Assembly (NCBI RefSeq): GCF_000759535.1
Contig: NZ_CP009455.1
Location: 3,286,001-3,350,000, forward strand
Length of the DNA: 64,000 nt
Reading direction: 5' to 3'
Origin: Pseudomonas cremoricolorata
GTDB taxonomy: Bacteria > Pseudomonadota > Gammaproteobacteria > Pseudomonadales > Pseudomonadaceae
A program made the translations under genes and the position numbers. Each line of letters starts with the position of its first letter. Position 1 is the first letter of the stretch. Under the pieces are notes generated by a model that made no database searches, was not told the DNA's origin, and saw nothing but the letters and a program-made list of their open reading frames with translations. Below are positions 6,232 through 14,098 of the stretch, piece after piece.

Positions 6232-7308
6232 TTACGGCTTGCGATCTGGATACACGCCTGGCAGCGGCCCGAACTGCGGCTTGCTGGTCTGCTTGGCCCT
6301 GATCTGTTCTACCTTCGTCCAAATGCGTGCCAGTTCAGTTTCGGCGAGCTGATGCATGTCCAAGCCATTCGCCAGGCAGAGAGCAGCCAGCGTGACCATC
6401 ACGCCACCAACCTCCTGGGCCGGCTCGCCGACCGCGCGCCCGAACACGTAGTCGACCAGCTGATGAGCCTCGTCAGCGGTGGCGCCTAGCGCCTGGACCA
6501 GTTCCAGCGCTTCCTCAAGGAATCGGTGATTTCGCTCTTCCCGGTCGCCGGCGATCATCTCGCCGAAGCATTCCATGAGCCAGGGCTGGACGCGGGACTG
6601 GAACCAGACCGCCGAGCTCGGCTCTGCGCTGGCGGATAGGGCGTTTCGCGCGACAGTGCCATCCTCGATGAAATCTGGCTCGTCGCCGCACCAGAGAATG
6701 TTCAGCGGCTCACCGCTCACCGTGTCCCAATTGCTGCTTTCGAAGTGGAAGTGCTCGCGGTCGGCATAAAACTGGAGCGCCGCGCTCAAACGAGTGAGCA
6801 GAGCCTGGAGTCGATTAATATGGTCGTCATACTGCGATGCCAGAACAACAGTCCAAGGCGCACTGACGCTGCTGATGGCGTCGACACCTGGGCGCTTGAG
6901 ACGCGTGGCGGTGTAATACTCGACCGGCTCACCCTGGTGTTGCTGGATTGTCTCAGCACCTTCTGCCAGCTTGATCGGCATCCCCAGTTGCTGGGCGATC
7001 GCCACTTCGAGGTTAGCTCCCTTCGACTTTGACCAGCCTGGAAGAAGCATGATCATCTCGCAGGTCGCCAGCCTGGCAATGTCGTATCTCAGGTAGTCGG
7101 CCCACTCAGCCCCTGGCACCACCCCGTGCTCGGCGGGGTTCTCAACATGCCAGCCAGCAGAGCGCATTAGATCAGCGGCAGCGTTGAAGGCGGGGAAGTT
7201 GAAGTCGGGCAAGCCGGTCATGGGCCCGGCGATGTAGACGCGCAACTCGCGGTCTTGGGTGAGCTGTATGGCGCGCGCTTCTGCGCTGGATCGGTTTTCT
7301 GTGGGCAT
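6232..7308 (-). CDS. DUF4406 deoxyribosyltransferase-like / MazG-like fusion
   Basis: A 358-residue two-domain protein. The N-terminal 110 residues carry YIAGPMTGLPDFNFPAF and later LPGWSKSKGANLEVAIAQ, the DUF4406 (nucleoside 2-deoxyribosyltransferase-like) pattern. The C-terminal 130 residues have EERNHRFLEEALELVQALG and AQEVGGVMVTLAALC, a MazG-like all-alpha NTP pyrophosphohydrolase pattern with acidic metal ligands. Together they suggest nucleotide-pool editing during phage replication. ATG 7308 is preceded by TTGAGG; a TTG at 7320 overlapping the upstream stop is the alternative. Confidence 0.8.
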   Translation of the reverse strand: MPTENRSSAEARAIQLTQDRELRVYIAGPMTGLPDFNFPAFNAAADLMRSAGWHVENPAEHGVVPGAEWADYLRYDIARLATCEMIMLLPGWSKSKGANLEVAIAQQLGMPIKLAEGAETIQQHQGEPVEYYTATRLKRPGVDAISSVSAPWTVVLASQYDDHINRLQALLTRLSAALQFYADREHFHFESSNWDTVSGEPLNILWCGDEPDFIEDGTVARNALSASAEPSSAVWFQSRVQPWLMECFGEMIAGDREERNHRFLEEALELVQALGATADEAHQLVDYVFGRAVGEPAQEVGGVMVTLAALCLANGLDMHQLAETELARIWTKVEQIRAKQTSKPQFGPLPGVYPDRKP

Positions 7309-7316
7309 GGGATACC

Positions 7317-8804
7317 TCAAGCTGAGCGTTCGAGTTGTTGTTGGAGGCGTTGACCGATCCAGCGGACGACGGGTACGGCCTTGCTGTTGCCGATAGCCTT
7401 GTAGCGCGGACCGTCAGGGCAGAGGCCTGCTACTCGTCCGCGATAGGGAATCAGCGTGTAGTAGTCAGGGAAACCTTGCAGGCGCTCGCACTCGCGCGGT
7501 GTGAGGCGGCGCACCTGCGAGCCAGAGTGAACCGCTTGCACTTCTGCTCTGGCCTCGAGCGTGTAGGCATGATCAAGCTGCACCCCGATTCCATCCGGCC
7601 CGCTGTTTGGATTCTCGCGCAGCGCTCCGGCCTGGATTGCGTGCGGCAGGCAAACAGCTATCTGCCCGCCTGCGTTGGGATGGCTCGCGCCGTGGCCCAT
7701 GGCGCGAAGAGTGGGCGCCAGTTCTCCGGCGTCGGCGCAGTGGTCCTTGCAGCTGAAGGCAATGCAGGGGAGGCCCTGGCCAGGCTTGCCGCCACCTGTT
7801 GAAAGCGTGCCCACTACTTGGCCATCACCGCCCTCCAAGCGGACCTCGCTACGGCTGTTCTCGGCGAATGCGAGCACTGCATTCTCCTGGCCGCTGTTCC
7901 TCCCGAGTGCGAATGCCTGGTCGGTAAGGATGCAAGGGTCTTGCGTGCCGTGCACGACGAAAGCCTCGCTCTCGAAATCCATCCTGCCGCTGGCGCTTGC
8001 GCAAGCATTCCGTGCTGGCGCTATATCAATGGGACCAGCAGTGTTGTTCCCGCCGTACACCGCCAGCCGCCCATCTACTGCGTCGTTTTCGTCGACGCCT
8101 CCAGTGCTTGCTGTAACTGTTCCGGCAACGTCTTGCCCCTGGCCTCGGCGCGGCGGAGTATCCCGGCGCAGGCCTTCGCGCTCAAAAAGTACTTCGAGTG
8201 GATCAAACCCTGCTCGAGCACTTGCGACAACGAACACACGGCGGCGTCGTTGGGCCAGGCCGAAATATTGGGCATCCAGAACCCGCCATGCGACTGTTCG
8301 CCTGGGTCCATACACACAACCAGCGTCCTTCCATTTGCCCCCTGGCGGCTGGAGTTCTTCGGATTCGCCCACCAGGGCCCCGAGGAAGCAGCCGAACGCG
8401 TTACCTTTGTCGGAGAGGACGCCGGGGACATTTTCCCAGGTGCAGACGGCCTCGGCCTGGCCGTTGAGGGTTCGAACATGGTCAATTGCATCTAGCAGCT
8501 CCACGTATTTGATGGTGAGTGCACCTCGGGGATCGGCCAGGCCTTCGCGCATGCCGGCCACGCTGAAGGCTTGGCAGGGTGTGCCGCCGACCAAGACATC
8601 GGGCGCCTGGATCTTGCCGGACAGCACCATGGCTGCCAGCCGGGTCATGTCACCGTGGTTCGGCGTCTTCGGGTACCGATAGGCCAGCACCGCGCAGGGA
8701 TACGGTTCGATCTCCGCATACCAGTCGGCGTGCCAGCCAAGCGGGTGCCACGCCACGGTCGCAGCCTCGATGCCGCTGCAGACACTTCCGTATGTAAGAT
8801 TCAT
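7317..8804 (-). CDS. DNA cytosine-C5 methyltransferase
   Basis: A 495-residue enzyme with the full C5-MTase motif order: SAM motif I near the N-terminus (VCSGIEAATVAW), catalytic GGTPCQAFSVAG with Cys near 77, ENVPG (motif VI), QRRRRVFVV (VIII), a long variable target-recognition region, then RRLTPRECERLQGFPD and YKAIGNSKAVP (IX/X). No partner endonuclease gene is adjacent, so it is probably an orphan that methylates phage DNA against host restriction or alters lysogen methylation. The start at 8804 follows GAGG and keeps the conserved N-terminus. Confidence 0.93.
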   Translation of the reverse strand: MNLTYGSVCSGIEAATVAWHPLGWHADWYAEIEPYPCAVLAYRYPKTPNHGDMTRLAAMVLSGKIQAPDVLVGGTPCQAFSVAGMREGLADPRGALTIKYVELLDAIDHVRTLNGQAEAVCTWENVPGVLSDKGNAFGCFLGALVGESEELQPPGGKWKDAGCVYGPRRTVAWRVLDAQYFGLAQRRRRVFVVASARAGFDPLEVLFEREGLRRDTPPRRGQGQDVAGTVTASTGGVDENDAVDGRLAVYGGNNTAGPIDIAPARNACASASGRMDFESEAFVVHGTQDPCILTDQAFALGRNSGQENAVLAFAENSRSEVRLEGGDGQVVGTLSTGGGKPGQGLPCIAFSCKDHCADAGELAPTLRAMGHGASHPNAGGQIAVCLPHAIQAGALRENPNSGPDGIGVQLDHAYTLEARAEVQAVHSGSQVRRLTPRECERLQGFPDYYTLIPYRGRVAGLCPDGPRYKAIGNSKAVPVVRWIGQRLQQQLERSA

Positions 8805-8881
8805 GCTGGCCTCTTGATATGTAATGGGTCGTTGAATCATCATCGATGGCTAAAGAAAGACGACTAGCTAGGGATGTTTGA

Positions 8882-9754
8882 ATGAGCAAGCAAAAGGTGC
8901 AGGATGCTACCCTTGATTCGGTCAGCGGCCAGTCGAGCGGTAATACTAAGAGAGCATTTATAGTTACGCCCATAGGGGCGGACAATAGTGCTACGCGACG
9001 TGCTGCTGACGGGCTTATTAATGCTGTACTTAGGCCGGCACTAGGCAAGTTGGGGTTCGAAACCTACGTTGCGCATGAGATAGCGAGTCCGGGATCAATC
9101 ACTCGCCAGGTCGTAGAACATGTTTTATACGACGAATTAGTTGTAGCAAACCTAAGTGAGCTTAATCCAAACGTAATGTACGAGCTTGCCATAAGGCACT
9201 GCGTGGGTTTGCCTATAGTTGTGCTTGCCGAAAATGGCACCAGGCTGCCTTTCGATATATCTGACGAAAGGACTGTTTTCTTTCAAAATGATATGACTGG
9301 TGTGGTTGATTTGATACCCAGACTTGAGACTGCTATTTCTGCAGCGATGGCGCTAGAGGAGCCAGATAACCCAGTATACCGTGTGACACAGAGTAGAGTC
9401 CTCCGAGAATCTACTGAGCCCGACGATGCACAGTCTTTTCTAATAAAGAAACTTGACTACATTGAGTCGTTCATTAGCGAAATAAAGTCTCGGGAAGCTC
9501 TTAATGATAGATCAAGGAATAGTGTTCCATATCGAACATGGGTGGAGATCACGGTTGACAAGTCATACTATAAGGCAATTTTGGATTGGGTTAACGCCAT
9601 GCCTGGTGTTATTAAGGCTGTCTTCGAGGTAGGTGAAGGCACGAGAATTCTTAGGATTGACTCCTTAGAGCGTATTAGTGCGGAGAGTTTGGAGGCCATA
9701 TCTGTAGCTTTCGGTGCTGATTTAGGTGTGGTGAAAAGATCTCGATACTCATGA
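8882..9754 (+). CDS. TIR/deoxyribosyltransferase-like effector protein, probable moron
   Basis: A 290-residue protein. Residues 23-130 contain AFIVTPIGADNSATRRAADG and DELVVANLSELNPNVMYELA, with the N-x-N-V-x-Y-E-L core where the Glu is catalytic in nucleoside deoxyribosyltransferase and TIR-like NADases, followed by LPIVVLAENG. A helical linker follows, and a separate C-terminal alpha/beta domain begins near residue 220. It lies on the plus strand inside a minus-strand early operon, is visibly AT-richer and uses rarer codons, as expected for an acquired gene. An anti-phage effector is a reasonable inference; its substrate cannot be told. Confidence 0.75.
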   Translation: MSKQKVQDATLDSVSGQSSGNTKRAFIVTPIGADNSATRRAADGLINAVLRPALGKLGFETYVAHEIASPGSITRQVVEHVLYDELVVANLSELNPNVMYELAIRHCVGLPIVVLAENGTRLPFDISDERTVFFQNDMTGVVDLIPRLETAISAAMALEEPDNPVYRVTQSRVLRESTEPDDAQSFLIKKLDYIESFISEIKSREALNDRSRNSVPYRTWVEITVDKSYYKAILDWVNAMPGVIKAVFEVGEGTRILRIDSLERISAESLEAISVAFGADLGVVKRSRYS

Positions 9755-10047
9755 GGATAGCCGGAGCCTGTTGACCTCAGTTGGACGATGAGTTAACAAA
9801 ATGCACTGCGGCGCCAGTCAACATCCCAACCGTTACGATGGCAGTGAAGGCGGACAACAAAGTCCGCCAACGACTCAACAGTCATTGGTTACATTCTGAC
9901 AGGCTGGCGGCTTCTGGATTTCTCAGTGCTCCTGCATGCGCACAGGCGCCGCCCTCGCCGGGGAGGCGTTATCGTTGAATAGGGGAAGGCGCTGGAGGGA
10001 AGCGCCGAGTGATACGCTTCTGCGTTTACCAAACAAGGAGAGTGGTA
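9755..10047. other. Intergenic region after the TIR-like gene
   Basis: The region holds a perfect 7-bp hairpin (GGCGGAC/GTCCGCC, 9849-9868) without a T run and the first copy of the GC-rich repeat (9944-9985). A 65-codon open frame from 9781 is not supported by a ribosome site or a recognisable product. This looks like the insertion scar between the acquired gene and the resident early region. Confidence 0.5.
9944..9985. repeat. GC-rich 42-bp repeat, copy 1
   Basis: The copy begins AGGCGCCGCCCTCGCCG and ends GTTATCGTTGAATAGGGG. It recurs at 10669-10709 and 11400-11440, and each copy precedes a plus-strand small-protein gene. Here the minus-strand gene that accompanies copies 2 and 3 is missing; the TIR-like gene lies there instead. 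Confidence 0.75.
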
Positions 10048-10245
10048 ATGGGATGGAAGAGAAAGCTGGTAGCGTTGAGGCAGAAGTTCACCCGCCGGCA
10101 GCGCCTGGTTGTGGGTGGCGCCGCTTTTGTGGTCGCCCAGGTAGGCTCTTTCTCGTACCCGAGCCATTACTGGCTGTACCTGCTGATCTTCGGGATCATC
10201 GTCTTCACCAGCGCCTGGTCACCAGAAGTGCACCGGAAAGGCTGA
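10048..10245 (+). CDS. Small two-TM membrane protein
   Basis: A 65-residue protein with a basic N-terminus (MGWKRKLVALRQKFTRRQR) and two hydrophobic segments, VVGGAAFVVAQVGSF and YWLYLLIFGIIVFT. The start follows GGAG at good spacing. It has the same architecture as the gene at 10746, suggesting paralogues. It is on the plus strand against the direction of the surrounding operon. Function unknown. Confidence 0.65.
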   Translation: MGWKRKLVALRQKFTRRQRLVVGGAAFVVAQVGSFSYPSHYWLYLLIFGIIVFTSAWSPEVHRKG

Positions 10246-10266
10246 CACGCTGGAGGGCAGTGCGAG

Positions 10267-10650
10267 TCAGGCCCGGCGAACCTTGAAGCCGAACATGCAC
10301 TCGATGTCGTGGTATTCGCAGCGCTCGTAGGCCTTGTACTTGGCCTGCGACGGCGTGCTGGCGAACACATCGACGATGGTTCGATTGGTGATGTCCCACC
10401 AGTCCCAGCCAGCGACCAGCACCTGGTAGCGCTTAAGGGGCAGCTTCTCAACCATCTCGCCGTACTGCATTTCCCAGGTAGGGTGGTAGTTACGGATGCG
10501 CTTCTTCGGGTCGCTGTCGAGGATGACTCCGATGTAGTGGCCGCGGTCGGCCATGATGACGCCGGGTGCGCCGTTGGCGATCACCCGGCGGCCTATTTCG
10601 GCCGGCACGTCGTAGTTGCGGCGTACGTGGTCGCAGTTGTAGTTGCTCAT
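10267..10650 (-). CDS. Hypothetical early protein
   Basis: A 127-residue soluble protein (MSNYNCDHVRRNYDVPAEIGRR...) with two Gly-rich turns and an aromatic-rich middle (VLVAGWDWWDITNRT). The start at 10650 is chosen over one four codons upstream because GGAGAAAGCC precedes it, exactly as at the 11385 gene. No family recognised. Confidence 0.7.
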   Translation of the reverse strand: MSNYNCDHVRRNYDVPAEIGRRVIANGAPGVIMADRGHYIGVILDSDPKKRIRNYHPTWEMQYGEMVEKLPLKRYQVLVAGWDWWDITNRTIVDVFASTPSQAKYKAYERCEYHDIECMFGFKVRRA

Positions 10651-10668
10651 GGCTTTCTCCATGCGTTC

Positions 10669-10709
10669 GGCGCCGCCCTCGCCAGGCAGGCGTTATCGTT
10701 GAATAGGGG
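10669..10709. repeat. GC-rich repeat, copy 2
   Basis: Begins GGCGCCGCCCTCGCCAGG and ends GTTGAATAGGGG. It lies between the divergent genes at 10650 (minus) and 10746 (plus), so it is a candidate bidirectional promoter or operator region. The adjoining 17 bases up to the minus-strand start (GGCTTTCTCCATG) are also shared with copy 3. Confidence 0.75.
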
Positions 10710-10745
10710 TGATATGCTTCGACGCTTGCCAAAGGGAGAGCGACG

Positions 10746-10943
10746 ATGCATTTCGGTAGGAGGCTTCAGGCGTTCCGACTGTGGTTCAACCCGAAGCGCA
10801 GGCGGTGGGCTGGCTTGACGCTGATCGCCATGGCGGTGGCCGCTATGTTTCTCAATCCGGGAAGCCGGTGGGGCTTATTGCTTGGAGCGGGCATCTACTG
10901 GTTTGTCACGTCATTGCCGCCATTTATCGGCGGTAGGCGTTGA
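10746..10943 (+). CDS. Small two-TM membrane protein
   Basis: A 65-residue protein with a basic head (FGRRLQAFRLWFNPKRRR) and two membrane segments (WAGLTLIAMAVAAMFL and GLLLGAGIYWFVTSL). The start follows GGGAGAG. Same size and layout as the protein at 10048. Function unknown; prophage small membrane proteins can act in exclusion, but this is only a possibility. Confidence 0.65.
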   Translation: MHFGRRLQAFRLWFNPKRRRWAGLTLIAMAVAAMFLNPGSRWGLLLGAGIYWFVTSLPPFIGGRR

Positions 10944-10965
10944 GGCGCTGGAGGGCAGCGCGGGG

Positions 10966-11385
10966 TCAGACGGCTTTCGCGTCTTCGAACTTGACGATCA
11001 GCCGAGAGGTTTCTGGCTGGCCCTCAACCTTTACTTCGAAGCAGGCCAGCGAGTAGGAGCTGAGACCGGTGATCAGGCCTTGCTTGATGCTGTCACCGAT
11101 GGCGAACGGAGGTTGGGGGTTGCTCTCTTCAAACCAGGTCTTCACTGCCTTGCGCTCCGCCTCGTCCACCAGGTGGCCAAGTTCGTCGAGGGTGTCGATG
11201 TCGTCGCGCTGCATATCCCAACCAGCCCACTTCGCCAGCTCCATGCAGAGATCGAAGCCATCCATGTGGCGACTGTAGTGCTGCGCCACGGTCTCGGCGT
11301 CGGCCTCAAGCTTGTCGGCGATGGGCTTGCAGCATTCAAGGATCATTTCCCTGGTGGCAGTTGGACGCGGTGGAATGTGGTTCAT
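10966..11385 (-). CDS. Hypothetical early protein
   Basis: A 139-residue acidic protein (MNHIPPRPTATREMILECC...). The N-terminal two-thirds is helical and contains ELAKWAGWDMQRDDIDTLDE; the C-terminal third is a beta-rich region. The start at 11385 is preceded by GGAGAAAGCC, the same leader as the gene at 10650. No family recognised. Confidence 0.7.
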   Translation of the reverse strand: MNHIPPRPTATREMILECCKPIADKLEADAETVAQHYSRHMDGFDLCMELAKWAGWDMQRDDIDTLDELGHLVDEAERKAVKTWFEESNPQPPFAIGDSIKQGLITGLSSYSLACFEVKVEGQPETSRLIVKFEDAKAV

Positions 11386-11399
11386 GGCTTTCTCCATGC

Positions 11400-11440
11400 A
11401 GGCGCCGCCCTCGCCGGGCAGGCGTTATCGTTGAAGATCG
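11400..11440. repeat. GC-rich repeat, copy 3
   Basis: Begins AGGCGCCGCCCTCGCCGGG and reaches GCGTTATCGTTGAAGATCGG, where it diverges from copies 1 and 2. It lies between the minus-strand start at 11385 and a plus-strand small ORF at 11555. Confidence 0.7.
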
Positions 11441-11554
11441 GAAGGCGCTGGTGAAGTCATGCTGTGGATAACCGATGAACCGCAGCATGTTGTATCGGTG
11501 AAGTTCGGAGGCTCAGTAGCTTGGGGGACACCAAACACTCCCAGGAGAATCGAG

Positions 11555-11761
11555 ATGAAGCGAATTCAGATTGTCGTCTTGCTTGCGATGCAGCTCTCAT
11601 GTATCTGGTGCAACTTGGCGCCAACGATCATGCCGGTAATGTGTTCGCGCCGAGGTGCCGTTGCCGACACCCCGACTACAGTTCACTTCGAGTCGAAGCT
11701 ACCCAGCACCAGCTTGGCCGCGTTGCCTACCTTACTCTCCAGCACCTGCTTGAACTCCTGA
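11555..11761 (+). CDS. Possible small exported or membrane peptide
   Basis: A 68-residue frame after a good AGGAG site, with a signal-like start MKRIQIVVLLAMQLSCIWC. Its 3' part overlaps the end of the minus-strand DUF2303 gene, so that part may be shadow coding. Its position after repeat copy 3 mirrors the genes at 10048 and 10746, which is the main reason to keep it. Confidence 0.35.
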   Translation: MKRIQIVVLLAMQLSCIWCNLAPTIMPVMCSRRGAVADTPTTVHFESKLPSTSLAALPTLLSSTCLNS

Positions 11762-12498
11762 GCGATCGCCTCGCGCTGCGCTTCTTCGCCCAGCCAGCGC
11801 AGCTTCAGCACCGGTTGCGATCCGCTGGTGATGACGGACACGCGCAAGCGGATGACTTGCTCGCTCAGGCCTTCGAACGGGATGACTTTAAAGTCGAGCC
11901 AGGCTGGCAGGGTTTCCTTGCTGCTGGCCTCGATCGAGTCCATGGCGCTGCGGCTGGCGCGTGTCTCGCTGACGGCGTGATCGCTCTCGGACGACGCTTT
12001 GACGGTGATGGTGCGTACGGCGGCGATGGCCTTGGCGATCGACATTCCGGCGCCGTTTTCGTCAGTGGCGGTCAGGTGCTGGTGCCAGTCTTCGATCCAG
12101 TCGCTCATGGCCTTCTGCGCAAGGGCCTGGCCACACACAGCCTGGACAGCCGCGAATGCAGCGGAAGCCTTCAGGCGCAGCACAGCACGGTCATCAGCGT
12201 GGCCAGGATGGTTTGGCGTGCCCAGGTTGAACAGCACCACACAGCTCATGACGTCCTGATCGATGAAGCCGCGGGCGTCTGGCGCTGCGCGCTCGACCAC
12301 ATAGGCGCCGAAGTCGGCCAGTGAGTGCGTGGAGTAGGTGCCCCGGAAACGATTACGGCCTTCTTGGTATCGCTCCAGATCAACCACGTTGAAATGCTGC
12401 GGTACTACAACAACCGGACCCAGGGCGGGCAGGTCGCGCCCGGCGGCGGCAATCGTCGTTTCTTGGATGAGCTCGAGCGCTTCTTTGGTGAGGGACAT
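11683..12498 (-). CDS. DUF2303 (YfdQ-like) protein
   Basis: A 271-residue protein matching DUF2303, starting MSLTKEALELIQETTIAAAG, with a central RGTYSTHSLADFGAYV block and a C-terminal LKLRWLGEEAQREAIAQEF. The E. coli prophage homologue is YfdQ. The family is frequent in early left regions of temperate phages of gamma-proteobacteria and has no established function. It is followed downstream in transcription by the repeat-associated genes. Confidence 0.85.
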   Translation of the reverse strand: MSLTKEALELIQETTIAAAGRDLPALGPVVVVPQHFNVVDLERYQEGRNRFRGTYSTHSLADFGAYVVERAAPDARGFIDQDVMSCVVLFNLGTPNHPGHADDRAVLRLKASAAFAAVQAVCGQALAQKAMSDWIEDWHQHLTATDENGAGMSIAKAIAAVRTITVKASSESDHAVSETRASRSAMDSIEASSKETLPAWLDFKVIPFEGLSEQVIRLRVSVITSGSQPVLKLRWLGEEAQREAIAQEFKQVLESKVGNAAKLVLGSFDSK

Positions 12499-12528
12499 GC
12501 GGTGGTTCCTTGTGCGGATGGAATGGTG

Positions 12529-12876
12529 TTACTTGCGGGGATGGACCGGCGCTTCGTCGCGGGTGAAGAGCTGGTCGTGCTTTTCGGGGAACAGCGAGAT
12601 GTTGCCGCCGGTGCCTACGTACATCGGGGTGTCGAGGCAGGTATTTTCGCTGCGGTCCCCGCGCTTGGTCGGCACCTTGTAGGCGAGCTTGTGCTTGATC
12701 TTCACTTGGTGGGAATCGCCGATCTGGGTGAAGTCCAGGGTGATGGTGATCCTGCCGGCCTTGCCGTGATCGACCACGCCGGCGGCTACTTCCGAGAGGG
12801 CGTGGCCGATCTGGCTGGCGAAGGCGCCGCCGTTGAGCTCTTGCAGGAACTCGGTTGTGTCGGTGGGCTTGGACAT
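12529..12876 (-). CDS. Hypothetical early protein upstream of DUF2303
   Basis: A 115-residue protein starting MSKPTDTTEFLQELNGGAF. It has an amphipathic N-terminal helix, then beta strands (RITITLDFTQIGDSHQVKIK). Such a gene typically accompanies yfdQ-like genes in Pseudomonas phages. The start at 12876 follows GGAGACGCAGC; upstream in-frame sequence is the intergenic region. Confidence 0.72.
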   Translation of the reverse strand: MSKPTDTTEFLQELNGGAFASQIGHALSEVAAGVVDHGKAGRITITLDFTQIGDSHQVKIKHKLAYKVPTKRGDRSENTCLDTPMYVGTGGNISLFPEKHDQLFTRDEAPVHPRK

Positions 12877-12964
12877 TGCTGCGTCTCCTGATGGACGATG
12901 CCGCTGGGCGGCAAGTTGATGTGCTGCTGGCGCCGGCCGTGCCGGGCGCGGTTGTGGATTCGTT

Positions 12965-13423
12965 TCACGCTGCCTTCTGCTGATTCCAGGCGCCGACCAT
13001 CGCAAAGATCTTGGCGGCCTCTGCTTCGTCGAGCGTTGTGTCGGTAGGGATGGCGATCCAGCCGGATGCCACTAGGTGATTCGGGTTGGCCGTGGACCGC
13101 AGGTCGGTGTAAGTCGCCTCGATCACGTCGGTCAGGTGCTCGGCGCGATAGCTGCCCTGCGGTACTACCTCGATCGACTTGTGGTACCGCTCGCCGAACT
13201 CATTCCGGCAAAGAACGCTGAGGTAGATGGTCCAGCTATGGGGGATATCGCACACCGCGTCGACGATCTGGCGAATGCAGATCTGCTTGAGGTTGCTGCG
13301 GTTGATGAGCACCTGCTGCCCGCTGGGATCGATGTTCACCACCGCTGCATGATTGGCCGAGACCAGCGCCCGGCTGGTTCGCTCCAGGCGTGCCCGCATG
13401 TTATGCGGCTTGCGCTTGCTCAT
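12965..13423 (-). CDS. Hypothetical early protein
   Basis: A 152-residue protein starting MSKRKPHNMRARLERTSRA with a basic N-terminus, then a mixed alpha/beta body. The ATG at 13423 overlaps the upstream stop (ATGA), which settles the start against one four codons earlier. No known domain. Confidence 0.72.
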   Translation of the reverse strand: MSKRKPHNMRARLERTSRALVSANHAAVVNIDPSGQQVLINRSNLKQICIRQIVDAVCDIPHSWTIYLSVLCRNEFGERYHKSIEVVPQGSYRAEHLTDVIEATYTDLRSTANPNHLVASGWIAIPTDTTLDEAEAAKIFAMVGAWNQQKAA

Positions 13424-13680
13424 TGCGTCAGGCACTTGGTGGCGGCCCCAGCTTCCATGGCCGAGGCGAAGACCATCGCGGCTCGGTAGCTGAACGCGAA
13501 GCCTTGCACTGCATCAGTGGTCAGGTCGACCACATCCCAGGCCTGGCCGTGGCCGAACACCTGGTAGCGAGGCGCGCCGATCTTGGCGCGGGTCTCGGCC
13601 CGCAGCGTACGACTGCGCTCGAGCAGGGCTTCGAGCACGGCCAGCTTCTCCCGGAAAGCAGGATGCATGATGGTTTGCAT
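13420..13680 (-). CDS. Hypothetical early protein
   Basis: An 86-residue protein (MQTIMHPAFREKLAVLEALLE...) with an N-terminal long helix and a short beta region (PRYQVFGHGQAWDVVDL). It is coupled by an ATGA overlap to the next gene downstream. Function unknown. Confidence 0.68.
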   Translation of the reverse strand: MQTIMHPAFREKLAVLEALLERSRTLRAETRAKIGAPRYQVFGHGQAWDVVDLTTDAVQGFAFSYRAAMVFASAMEAGAATKCLTQ

Positions 13681-13697
13681 GGGTGATCCTCGAAGGG

Positions 13698-14081
13698 TCA
13701 GGCGTGGTGCTCGAAGGCCTCGGCCTTGCGAACGATTCGAAGTTGAGCAGTGCGGCGTTCAGGCACGCGCCGGTCGCGGCGCATCGGGTCGCCATCGTTG
13801 AGCGCGGCCTGCGCGGTGAGCAGGCAGATGAAGAACACGCAGAGCGGGCTGATGATCTGGCGGCTCATGGCCTTGGTGACGGCCTCGATGCGGCGCCCGA
13901 CTTCGAGCTTGTAGAGCACCGTCTCGATACGGTTTGCCGCAGTGCCTGGGCTGATGCCCATGCGCCGGGCGATTTCTTTGGTGGTGAGGCCCTGGGCGAC
14001 CCACAGCAGGGCCTCCAGTTCGCGTGGCGCCAGCAGCTTGCCGAGCTGGCCTGTCCATGTACCGCAGGTGATCTTTTCCAT
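13698..14081 (-). CDS. LuxR-type HTH regulator with a C-terminal membrane segment
   Basis: A 127-residue protein. Residues 17-75 form a GerE/LuxR DNA-binding domain (LAPRELEALLWVAQGLTTKE, then IARRMGISPGTAANRIETVL). A hydrophobic stretch ISPLCVFFICLLTAQAAL follows near 77-94, with a basic tail. There is no N-terminal sensing domain, so it would be a small, possibly membrane-tethered regulator. Two long inverted repeats lie just upstream (14099-14298), between it and the preceding gene, and are candidate autoregulatory sites. The start at 14081 has only a weak GAGA ribosome site. Confidence 0.8.
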   Translation of the reverse strand: MEKITCGTWTGQLGKLLAPRELEALLWVAQGLTTKEIARRMGISPGTAANRIETVLYKLEVGRRIEAVTKAMSRQIISPLCVFFICLLTAQAALNDGDPMRRDRRVPERRTAQLRIVRKAEAFEHHA

Positions 14082-14098
14082 GAAGTATCTCGGGGGAC

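Noticed and set aside
7675..8682. Plus-strand frames of 335 and 225 codons opposite the methyltransferase
   Set aside because: All methyltransferase motifs are on the minus strand; the plus translations are low-complexity and lack any family resemblance.
8882..9754. Insertion sequence around the TIR-like gene
   Set aside because: No transposase, terminal inverted repeats or target duplications are visible at the edges, so acquisition by illegitimate or homologous phage recombination is more likely.
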